Assembly (NCBI GenBank): GCA_021204885.1
Contig: JAJPYP010000143.1
Coordinates: 1 to 5,494 of the forward strand
Direction: 5' to 3'
Origin: Prevotellaceae bacterium
GTDB taxonomy: Bacteria > Bacteroidota > Bacteroidia > Bacteroidales > Bacteroidaceae
DNA length: 5,494 nt
Numbering within the stretch: position 1 is the stretch's first letter; each line of letters begins with the position of its first letter. The position numbers and the translations under genes were made by a program. Shown piece by piece: positions 1 to 5,494 of the stretch. The notes below the pieces were generated by a model. The model searched no databases. It was not told where the DNA came from and saw only the letters and a list, made by a program, of their open reading frames with translations.

Positions 1-46
1 ATATACTTTATCACACCTTTGAAACCTTACCCCCAATAATTATCGG
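1..46. other. AT-rich junction upstream of the truncated transporter
   Basis: These 46 bases are far richer in A+T than the coding DNA that follows, and no forward frame reads as the expected transporter N-terminus. The transporter's own frame hits TGA at 20-22, the second frame hits TAA at 37-39 and the third hits TGA at 48-50. The short peptides encoded do not resemble an MFS first helix or motif A. A short direct repeat ACCTT occurs at 15-19 and 24-28. This may be a promoter or leader for a shortened gene, the edge of an inserted or inverted segment, or a sequence-end artefact. Too little is visible to decide. Confidence 0.4.
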
Positions 47-47
47 G
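32..47. repeat. 16-bp near-palindrome at the transporter junction
   Basis: CCCAATAATTATCGGG pairs with its own reverse complement at 7 of 8 positions; the single mismatched pair is A35/C44. It ends exactly on the G of the candidate GTG start at 47. It could be an operator-type site or a recombination or insertion end, but a chance palindrome in AT-rich DNA is also possible. Confidence 0.4.
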
Positions 48-1201
48 TGAGCCGTGTTTTCCTTATCGGCGTTTGTGTTTTTGTGACGGCATCGGTGGCA
101 TGTGCCTTGTCTTCTTCGTTTCAAATGCTGGTTGTTGCCCGTGTGTTCCAAGGATTGGGTGCCGCGTGCATTATGAGCGTCAACACCGCGCTTATCCGCT
201 TGATTTACCCGCCTCGGGTATTGGGACGGGGCATGGGTATCAATGCCATGGTGGTGGCGGTTTCGGCTGCCGCCGGACCGTCGGTTGCCGGAAGTATCTT
301 GGCAATAGGCAGCTGGCATTGGCTGTTTGCCATCAACGTCCCGTTGGGATTGGCATCGATTGCCATTGGTTACCGTTTGCTTCCCCATAACCCGACAGCT
401 ACCGTGCGGCGGCACTTCGACAAGCTGAGTGCCGTGGCCAATGCGTTGACTTTCGGCTTGTTGATATATTCGTTGGAGGGTTTCGCCCATTCCGAGAACC
501 GGCATTTCCTTGTCATACAGTTGGCATTGCTTGTCGTCATCGGCATTTTCTATATACGTAGGCAGCTACGGGCAACCACTCCCATACTTCCTGTGGATTT
601 GTTGAGGATCCCCATTTTCTCGCTCTCCATGGGCTCCTCCATCACCTCTTTTTCCGCACAGATGCTGGCCATGGTTTCCTTGCCGTTCTTCTTGCAAGAT
701 GTTTTGGGATACAGTGCCGTGGGAATAGGTCTGTTGCTTACTTCCTGGCCGTGTGCCATCATCCTTACCGCCCCGCTTGCCGGACGGTTGGTGGAGCGGG
801 TGCATCCCGGACTGCTCGGCGGCATCGGAATGGCTGTTTTCGCCATGGGGCTCTGTTCGCTCTATTTGCTTCCGGCGCATCCGGCGGAATGGAACATCGT
901 GTGGCGGTTGGCTCTGTGTGGCATGGGTTTCGGCTTGTTTCAAACGCCCAATAATGTGACTATCGTTTCATCGGCGCCCACGAGGCGGAGTGGGGGTGCC
1001 AGCGGTATGCTGGGTACGGCCCGCTTGTTGGGACAAACGTTGGGAACCACGTTGGTCGCCCTCTTGTTCCGTTTGTTTTCCGAGGGGCAGCGGGCACAGT
1101 CTTGCCTCTTGCTTGCCGTTGTTTTCGCCTTGTGTGCGGGCATCGTGAGCAGCATCCGCATCACGCAGGCGTCACCTACTAAAAAGAGGAGTGAGAACTG
1201 A
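47..1201 (+). CDS. DHA2/EmrB-type MFS efflux transporter, N-terminally truncated
   Basis: This is an inner-membrane major facilitator protein, probably a proton-coupled drug or metabolite exporter of the 14-helix DHA2 group. Visible hallmarks (numbered from GTG 47) are motif B ARVFQGLGAA at 31-40, motif C around AVSAAAGPSVAG at 71-82, a second-half motif-A-like APLAGRLVER at 242-251, GFGLFQTPNN at 294-303 and SGGASGMLGTARLLGQTLG at 315-333. About 12 hydrophobic segments remain. The protein is 384 aa, whereas relatives are usually about 450-500 aa. The missing part is helix 1 plus most of motif A (GxLaDrxGRkr); only its tail, RVFLIG, survives at residues 3-8. GTG 47 is merely the first possible start after an in-frame TGA at 20-22, with no convincing ribosome-binding site, so it may not be a true start. 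The C-terminus is complete and overlaps ribF tail to tail. The family call is firm. Whether this is a functional gene, a pseudogene or an edge artefact is open, and the substrate cannot be inferred. Confidence 0.8.
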   Translation: MSRVFLIGVCVFVTASVACALSSSFQMLVVARVFQGLGAACIMSVNTALIRLIYPPRVLGRGMGINAMVVAVSAAAGPSVAGSILAIGSWHWLFAINVPLGLASIAIGYRLLPHNPTATVRRHFDKLSAVANALTFGLLIYSLEGFAHSENRHFLVIQLALLVVIGIFYIRRQLRATTPILPVDLLRIPIFSLSMGSSITSFSAQMLAMVSLPFFLQDVLGYSAVGIGLLLTSWPCAIILTAPLAGRLVERVHPGLLGGIGMAVFAMGLCSLYLLPAHPAEWNIVWRLALCGMGFGLFQTPNNVTIVSSAPTRRSGGASGMLGTARLLGQTLGTTLVALLFRLFSEGQRAQSCLLLAVVFALCAGIVSSIRITQASPTKKRSEN

Positions 1202-2111
1202 AAGCTTTCAGCATGCTCCGTGCGCGGGCTTCGTCTTCATGGAGCGTCTGGACAAGTGCCTCCACCGTGGAGAACTTCTGTTCTTCGCGTAGACGGTTCA
1301 TGAACGAGAGCCGGATGGGACGGTTGTAAATATCGGCGTTGAAGTCGAAGACGTGGGCTTCGATGGTGCGCCCGCTATCCTCTCCGAATGTGGGATGGTG
1401 GCCGATGTTGACCATTCCACCGTGTCTTTGTCCGCTTATCTCTACCATGACGGCATACACGCCGTCGGCCGGCACTAACTTGTGGGCATCCTCAATCTCG
1501 ATGTTGGCGGTGGGGAAACCGATGGTGTGTCCTACGCCGCGTCCGCTTCCCACCTTGCCTTGTATGGTGTAGCTGCGTCCTAAATAGCGGGCGGCTTTCT
1601 CCACATCGCCCGCATGCAGACATTCCCTGACGCGCGAGGAGCTTACGGGCACCTCTTCCTTTATGCCCCCCTCCCAAGTGTAGTAATAGGCACCGGCATG
1701 TAGCACTTCCATGCCCATTTCCACCCCATAGCGCACGTAATCGTCGAAGCCTTCGCTACGGTTGTGTCCGAAGCGATGGTCGTGGCCCACCACAAGCGCT
1801 TTGGCGTTATATTCCTTTTGCAGGTAGGCCATGAAGTCGTGTGCCGTGAGCTGTGCAAGGCGCAGGGTGAAGTCGAGCAAGACGCAACGGTCTATGCCTA
1901 AGCCGGTCAGCAATTCCGTTTTCTCCCGGCAAGTGGTAAGCAATTCGGGATGGAAGCCAGGCTGTAACACTTCACGTGGGTGCTTGGAAAAGGTGATGAC
2001 GACCGCCTCCAGACGGCGTGCGGCAGCCGCCCGGCGCACTTGCTCGATGAGCAGGCGGTGTCCGCGGTGCACGCCGTCAAAGAACCCGATGGTTACCACG
2101 CATCCCGGCAT
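1179..2111 (-). CDS. ribF: Bifunctional riboflavin kinase / FAD synthetase RibF
   Basis: This cytoplasmic enzyme makes FMN from riboflavin and ATP, then adenylates FMN to FAD. The protein has 310 aa, close to the usual ~310. The N-terminal adenylyltransferase (nucleotidyltransferase) domain shows GFFDGVHRGH at 9-18 (the HxGH nucleotide site), FSKHPREVL at 41-49, VVGHDHRFG at 107-115 and SSSRVRECLHAGD at 157-169. The C-terminal flavokinase domain shows GHTIGFPTANIEI at 194-206 (ATP/Mg site), PADGVYAV at 214-221, NIGHHPTF at 235-242 and an IEAHVFDF segment at 250-257 that should carry the catalytic glutamate. The ATG at 2111 has a good AAGGAG site and is the only possible start, because the frame closes upstream at 2139-2141 with no ATG, GTG or TTG between. 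It begins almost directly on the first strand of the nucleotide site, so the ~10-15-residue leader common in RibF proteins is absent. It sits 22 nt downstream of the phosphate-transporter gene, probably co-transcribed, and its 3' end overlaps the convergent transporter gene. Confidence 0.97.
   Translation of the reverse strand: MPGCVVTIGFFDGVHRGHRLLIEQVRRAAAARRLEAVVITFSKHPREVLQPGFHPELLTTCREKTELLTGLGIDRCVLLDFTLRLAQLTAHDFMAYLQKEYNAKALVVGHDHRFGHNRSEGFDDYVRYGVEMGMEVLHAGAYYYTWEGGIKEEVPVSSSRVRECLHAGDVEKAARYLGRSYTIQGKVGSGRGVGHTIGFPTANIEIEDAHKLVPADGVYAVMVEISGQRHGGMVNIGHHPTFGEDSGRTIEAHVFDFNADIYNRPIRLSFMNRLREEQKFSTVEALVQTLHEDEARARSMLKAFSSHSSF
1198..1211. repeat. Perfect 14-bp palindrome at the convergent gene overlap
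   Basis: CTGAAAGCTTTCAG is perfectly self-complementary and contains the transporter stop codon (TGA, 1199-1201), while also coding for the last residues of ribF. As a hairpin it would have a stem of only about five pairs and no T-run follows on either strand, so it is a poor intrinsic terminator. It may be chance. Confidence 0.35.
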
Positions 2112-2116
2112 AGTCT

Positions 2117-2125
2117 GTCTCCTTT
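2117..2125 (-). promoter_or_regulatory. Ribosome-binding site of ribF
   Basis: Read on the minus strand, AAAGGAGAC ends six bases before the ATG at 2111, and its AGGAG core is seven bases away. It lies in the 22-nt gap after the phosphate-transporter stop codon. It supports ATG 2111 as the true start despite the short N-terminus. Strong Shine-Dalgarno sequences are less common in Bacteroidetes than elsewhere, so it stands out. Confidence 0.7.
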
Positions 2126-2133
2126 TGTTCCCA

Positions 2134-3831
2134 TTAGGCTACCTTCTTGCGCTTGATGTCGTTGTCGGCCTCCACCGCGTTGATGATGTAGTCGCTCAGG
2201 CGCTCGCATTCGGTGATGATGTCCATGTAGTAGACACCGATTTGGTAATCGTACTCCTTGTTGCTGATGTCTACGATGTTCTGGCTCTTGAGTTGCTTGC
2301 GGTAGTTGTTTATCTCGTTTTCTATGTTGTAGGACTTGTTGATGTCCACATACTGGTTCTCGGTGCGCGACAATACCACGTACATTTGTGAGAGCGCGTC
2401 GTCGGTGAGCTTCATCATGAAGTGCAGATGGGCATACTGCCGCTCGGTGAAGTCTTCGTTGGAACGACGCTTGCGGCTGATGGTGTGGGCCACGTTGTAG
2501 CAGCTGTCGGCAATGCTCTCTATCTCGGCAATCTCGCGCAGCATGCAGCGTATCTTCAACTTACCTTCGGCACTCAAACGCCCTTCCAACACGTGGTTCA
2601 GGTAGTTGGCGATTTCCAATTCCATGTTGTTGCTGATGCTCTCATACTTCTCTATGCGGCTGTAAAGCGTGTTGAACTCGTCGTCTTTCTCTACTTGCAA
2701 GAGCTCGCGCACCATGTCGAACATGCGGTGCGTGCGCTCGGCAAAGAGTTGTATCTCTTTCTTGGCCTGCACGATGGAAAGCTCGGCCGTGGATAGCATA
2801 CCACCCGTAATGAAGCGCAGCCTGTACTCCTCTTCCTGCTCTTTAGTGGGGATGATGGCACAGACGGTGTGTTCTATGAACTTGACGAACCAAATCATGA
2901 TAAGCACGTTGCAGATGTTGAAGCAGGTGTGGAACGCGGATAGCTTGAACGACACGGCCACGCCGGCATCTTGCACGCCGAAGAGTTTGTCCACACCCCA
3001 TGAGACGGCATGGGTGAAAGGCCCGAAGAGGCACAACACCCAAATGACGCCGAATACGTTGAACACCAAGTGTGCCATGGCGGCCCTGCGGGCTTGCGTG
3101 TTGCCGGTCAATGCCGCCAAGTTGGCGGTGATGGTGGTGCCGATGTTCTCGCCCAGTACCAACGCGGCACCCAGCTCGAAGCCTATCCAGCCGTTGGCAC
3201 ACATGATGAGCGTGATGGCCATCGTGGCCGCCGATGCCTGTACAATCATGGTGAGTACCGTGCCTATGAGCACGAACAGCAGGATGGATCCGTAGCCCAT
3301 GTGGGTATAGTTCTGCACGAATGCGAGCATGTCGGGGTTCTTGCCCAAGTCGGGCGCGTTGGCCTGCAACAGGGAGAGTCCCATGAAGAGGAAGGAGAAA
3401 CCGAAGATGAACTCGCCCATCGACTTGCGGGTGCTCTTTTGGGAAAACATCAAGGGTATGGCGATGGCCAAGAGCGGCAACGAGAAGGCGGCCACGTCTA
3501 TCTTGAAGCCCAAGGCGGATATGATCCATGCCGTGACGGTGGTACCGATGTTGGCACCCATGATAACGCCGATGGATTGGGAAAGGGTGAGTAAGCCGGC
3601 GTTTACGAAACTTACCACCATGACGGTCGTGGCCGAAGAAGATTGGATGAGTGCCGTTATCAATACACCTGTCAGGACGCCGGTTACCCTGTTGGTTGTC
3701 ATGGCGGTGAGAATCTTGCGTAGTCGGTTACCGGCAAATTTTTGAAGCCCTTCGCTCATGGTCTTCATGCCGTACAAAAAGAGTCCCAACGAGCCAAGCA
3801 GCTTTAAAAAATCATAAAACGAATATTCCAT
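2134..3831 (-). CDS. Na+/phosphate cotransporter-family protein with C-terminal PhoU-like domain
   Basis: This inner-membrane protein of the NptA/PNaS family (SLC34-like Na_Pi_cotrans fold) is probably sodium-driven and moves inorganic phosphate. It has 565 aa, a normal length for bacterial members with a PhoU-like tail. The fold's two repeats are visible: QSSSATT at 63-69 followed by GANIGTTVTA at 92-101, then QASAATMA at 198-205 followed by GENIGTTITA at 227-236. Hydrophobic helices fill roughly residues 5-325. From about 340 to 555 the protein is soluble, helical and charged, and contains a PhoU-like segment with LREIAEIESIADSCYN at 431-446 and ITECERLSDYIINAV at 539-553. The ATG at 3831 opens with a typical family N-terminus (FLKLLGSLGLFLYGMKTMSEGL); only A+T-rich sequence precedes it, with no Shine-Dalgarno. 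ribF follows after 22 nt. The direction of transport is not visible: E. coli YjbB, a relative, exports phosphate, whereas others import it. Confidence 0.95.
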   Translation of the reverse strand: MEYSFYDFLKLLGSLGLFLYGMKTMSEGLQKFAGNRLRKILTAMTTNRVTGVLTGVLITALIQSSSATTVMVVSFVNAGLLTLSQSIGVIMGANIGTTVTAWIISALGFKIDVAAFSLPLLAIAIPLMFSQKSTRKSMGEFIFGFSFLFMGLSLLQANAPDLGKNPDMLAFVQNYTHMGYGSILLFVLIGTVLTMIVQASAATMAITLIMCANGWIGFELGAALVLGENIGTTITANLAALTGNTQARRAAMAHLVFNVFGVIWVLCLFGPFTHAVSWGVDKLFGVQDAGVAVSFKLSAFHTCFNICNVLIMIWFVKFIEHTVCAIIPTKEQEEEYRLRFITGGMLSTAELSIVQAKKEIQLFAERTHRMFDMVRELLQVEKDDEFNTLYSRIEKYESISNNMELEIANYLNHVLEGRLSAEGKLKIRCMLREIAEIESIADSCYNVAHTISRKRRSNEDFTERQYAHLHFMMKLTDDALSQMYVVLSRTENQYVDINKSYNIENEINNYRKQLKSQNIVDISNKEYDYQIGVYYMDIITECERLSDYIINAVEADNDIKRKKVA

Positions 3832-3853
3832 CTATAATAAATGAAAAGTTTTC

Positions 3854-3884
3854 TTTGTGCGCTGTGTTATTCAAGGTATATTTA
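3854..3884 (+). promoter_or_regulatory. Bacteroidetes-type promoter for the nucleoside-kinase gene
   Basis: TTTG at 3854-3857 is followed after exactly 19 bp by TATATTTA at 3877-3884. This fits the Bacteroides primary sigma consensus (TTTG at -33, about 19-21 bp, TAnnTTTG at -7) with one mismatch in the last base. Transcription would start about 20-25 nt before the ATG at 3915, leaving room for the AAGGA site. This is inferred from the motif only. Confidence 0.5.
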
Positions 3885-3904
3885 ACAAGTCAATCATGTT
3901 TAAA

Positions 3905-3909
3905 AAGGA
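3905..3909 (+). promoter_or_regulatory. Ribosome-binding site of the nucleoside-kinase gene
   Basis: AAGGA lies five bases before ATG 3915 and fourteen before the in-frame ATG 3924. The spacing favours 3915 as the start. Confidence 0.5.
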
Positions 3910-3914
3910 ACCTT

Positions 3915-5494
3915 ATGGAACACATGTTACAAATTTGTTGCAAAAATAATAATATTATCAAAGAATTTCCCATCGGGAGCTCACTTTTGGAAATTTACCA
4001 AGGATTTAACTTGAATTTTCCTTACCAAGTAGTGAGTGCCAAGGTGAACAACCGCGCCGAAGGTCTCTATTACCGCGTCTATACCAACAAGGACGTGGAG
4101 TTCATGGACGTGCGCGAACCCTCGGGCATGCGCACTTACGTGCGCTCGCTGTGCTTCATCTTGTACAAGGCCGTGCGCGAGCTCTTCCCCGAAGGGAAAC
4201 TCTACGTGGAGCACCCCGTGTCGAAAGGCTACTTCTGCAACCTGCGCATAGGGCGTCCCGTAGAGTTGGCCGACGTCACCGCCTTGAAGCGGCGCATGCA
4301 GGAGATTGTAGCCCGCGACATTCCTTTCAAGCGGGTGGAGTGCCACACCGACGAGGCCGTGCGGGTGTTCAGCGAGCAAGGCATGAACGACAAGGTGAAG
4401 CTGTTGAAGACGTCGGGTTCCCTGTATACCTATTATTATATACTCGACGACACCATCGACTACTACTACGGCAACCTGCTGCCAAGCACCGGCTACATCG
4501 GGCTGTTCGACTTGGTGAAGTATTACGACGGCCTGTTGCTGCGCATCCCCAACAAGAAAAACCCCGCCGTGTTGGAAGAGGTCATCAAGCAAGAGAAGAT
4601 GCTCGACGTGTTCAAAGAACACCTGCGCTGGAATCACATCATGGGCTTGAGCAACGTGGGCGACTGCAACCAAGCCTGCATCGAAGGGAACGCCACGGGG
4701 CTCATCAACGTGGCCGAGGCGTTGCAAGAGAAGAGAATCGCCCAGATAGCCGACGACATCTACCACCGGGCCGAAAGCGGCAGCCGCATCAAGTTGGTAC
4801 TCATCTCGGGACCCTCGTCGTCGGGGAAAACCACCTTCAGCAAGCGGCTCTCGGTGCAGCTCATGACCAACGGGTTGCGTCCCTTCCCCATCTCCTTGGA
4901 CAACTACTTCGTCAACCGCGAGGACACACCACTTGACGAGAACGGCGAGTACGACTTTGAATCGCTCGACGCCCTCGACTTGGAGCTCTTCAACAACCAA
5001 CTGCACGCCTTGCTGCGCGGCGAGGAGGTGGAATTGCCCACTTACAACTTCACCTTGGGCAAGAAAGAGTTCCGTGGCGACAAGCTGCGCATAGACGACC
5101 ATACCATCTTGATATTGGAAGGCATTCACGGGCTGAACCCCGCGCTTATTCCGCACATACCGCCCGAGTGTACCTACAAGATATATGTGTCGGCCTTGAC
5201 CACCATCTCCTTGGACGACCACAACTGGATACCCACCACCGACAACCGCTTGTTGCGCCGCATCATACGCGACTTCAACTACCGGGGCTACTCGGCGCGC
5301 GAAACCATATCGCGCTGGCCCAGCGTGCGCGCCGGCGAGGAGAAGTGGATATTCCCCTTCCAAGAGAACGCCGACGCCATGTTCAACTCGGCCCTGCTCT
5401 TCGAGCTGCCCGTGCTGCGCGCCCACGCCGAGCCCATCTTGGACAGCGTGCCGCGCAACTGCCCGGAGTATTCCGAAGCCTACCGGTTGCTGAA
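3915..5494 (+). CDS. Uridine-kinase-like nucleoside kinase with N-terminal TGS/ThrRS-like domains (3' end cut by window)
   Basis: The kinase domain belongs to the phosphoribulokinase/uridine-kinase P-loop family and probably phosphorylates a nucleoside using a nucleoside triphosphate in the cytoplasm. Order, numbered from ATG 3915: a TGS-like domain at ~4-65 (IGSSLLEIYQGFN, VVSAKVNN); a threonyl-tRNA-synthetase-like second domain at ~75-200 (LFPEGKLYVEHPVSKGYF, then LLPSTGYI); a helical linker with GNATGLINVAEAL; and the kinase from ~293 with Walker A GPSSSGKT at 299-306, LDNYFV at 328-333, LILEGIHG at 399-406 and the arginine-rich lid-like DNRLLRRIIRD at 443-453. The frame stays open for 526 codons to the window edge; relatives are about 550 aa, so roughly 30 residues are missing. 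ATG 3915 is preferred over 3924 because of its AAGGA site. All four synthetase editing metal ligands appear replaced (see findings). Family and frame are certain; the exact substrate and the role of the N-terminal domains are not known to me. Confidence 0.93.
   Translation, partial: MEHMLQICCKNNNIIKEFPIGSSLLEIYQGFNLNFPYQVVSAKVNNRAEGLYYRVYTNKDVEFMDVREPSGMRTYVRSLCFILYKAVRELFPEGKLYVEHPVSKGYFCNLRIGRPVELADVTALKRRMQEIVARDIPFKRVECHTDEAVRVFSEQGMNDKVKLLKTSGSLYTYYYILDDTIDYYYGNLLPSTGYIGLFDLVKYYDGLLLRIPNKKNPAVLEEVIKQEKMLDVFKEHLRWNHIMGLSNVGDCNQACIEGNATGLINVAEALQEKRIAQIADDIYHRAESGSRIKLVLISGPSSSGKTTFSKRLSVQLMTNGLRPFPISLDNYFVNREDTPLDENGEYDFESLDALDLELFNNQLHALLRGEEVELPTYNFTLGKKEFRGDKLRIDDHTILILEGIHGLNPALIPHIPPECTYKIYVSALTTISLDDHNWIPTTDNRLLRRIIRDFNYRGYSARETISRWPSVRAGEEKWIFPFQENADAMFNSALLFELPVLRAHAEPILDSVPRNCPEYSEAYRLL

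Larger units (their letters stand above)
3832..3914. promoter_or_regulatory. Divergent intergenic promoter region
   Basis: This 83-bp AT-rich gap separates the phosphate-transporter gene (leftward) from the nucleoside-kinase gene (rightward) and must hold both start regions unless transcription comes from further away. It contains a good forward promoter candidate and a weak reverse one whose -7-like element (TACCTTGA on the minus strand, 3871-3878) shares two bases with the forward one. An imperfect inverted repeat lies at 3881-3904: TTTAACA and TGTTTAA arms, one bulge and a 9-nt centre. No riboswitch-like structure or other gene is seen. Confidence 0.55.

Noticed and set aside
30..34. A base error in the CCCCC run as the cause of the transporter truncation
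   Set aside because: Shifting frame here would join the transporter to the short peptide IYFITPLKPYP, which does not resemble the expected motif A, so a single indel does not repair the gene within the visible sequence. An error further upstream cannot be excluded.
11..505. A 164-codon minus-strand frame that ends in the left AT-rich junction
   Set aside because: It is antisense to the transporter's conserved motifs B and C, polar and low-complexity, with no domain. It does not explain the junction.
1131..1178. Possible ribF terminator hairpin within the transporter 3' end
   Set aside because: Repeated GATGC/GCATC words occur, but they do not form a stable stem followed by a T-run on the minus strand.
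1831..2391. A 186-codon plus-strand frame crossing the ribF start and the transporter 3' end
   Set aside because: It is antisense to two well-supported genes and has no recognisable content beyond complement-driven valine and leucine runs.
2843..3529. A 228-codon minus-strand frame, with plus-strand frames at 2669-3295 and 3010-3594
   Set aside because: All lie inside the phosphate-transporter gene, whose own frame carries both conserved family repeats. The alternatives are arginine/histidine-rich or low-complexity and show no domain.
3924..3926. Alternative kinase start at the second in-frame ATG
   Set aside because: ATG 3915 has an AAGGA five bases upstream, while 3924 would have a 14-base spacing. 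The difference is only three residues.
4151..4936. A 261-codon plus-strand frame within the kinase gene
   Set aside because: It is an out-of-frame reading of the kinase gene, very rich in R, H and P, with no motif.
3981..5426. A 481-codon open frame on the minus strand
   Set aside because: It is antisense to the nucleoside kinase, whose frame has a P-loop and other clear motifs. The antisense protein is low-complexity (rich in V, H, Q and G), has no recognisable domain, and results from the C/G-rich third positions of the real gene.

Overview
The window looks like a chromosomal fragment from a member of the Bacteroidales. Three things suggest this: the TGS/ThrRS-like nucleoside kinase at the right end, a Bacteroidetes-style promoter (TTTG, 19 bp, TAnnTTT-like) in the only real intergenic gap, and the general style of the proteins. 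Coding DNA is moderately G+C-rich by eye. The first ~46 bases and the 3832-3914 gap are clearly AT-rich. No tRNA, rRNA, CRISPR array or transposase is visible.

Layout, left to right. (1) 47-1201 (+) encodes a DHA2/EmrB-type major facilitator drug-efflux protein that has lost its N-terminus (first membrane helix and most of motif A). The AT-rich DNA before it carries an in-frame stop and a 16-bp near-palindrome. (2) 1179-2111 (-) is ribF, the bifunctional riboflavin kinase/FAD synthetase, which converges on and overlaps the transporter by 23 bp. (3) 2134-3831 (-) is a Na+/phosphate cotransporter-family protein with a C-terminal PhoU-like domain. It lies 22 nt upstream of ribF, so the two probably form an operon. 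(4) 3832-3914 is an 83-bp divergent promoter region. (5) 3915-5494 (+), running off the right edge, is a uridine-kinase-like P-loop nucleoside kinase preceded by a TGS domain and a threonyl-tRNA-synthetase-like second domain.

The genes do not form one obvious pathway. The nptA-like/ribF pair joins phosphate transport with ATP-dependent FMN/FAD synthesis. The kinase gene is divergent from that pair and may share control through the short gap. I found no convincing undescribed multi-gene system. The points most worth a second look are the abrupt loss of the transporter's N-terminus at a palindrome-bearing AT-rich junction, and a synthetase-derived region on the nucleoside kinase in which all four ThrRS editing-site metal ligands appear to be replaced.
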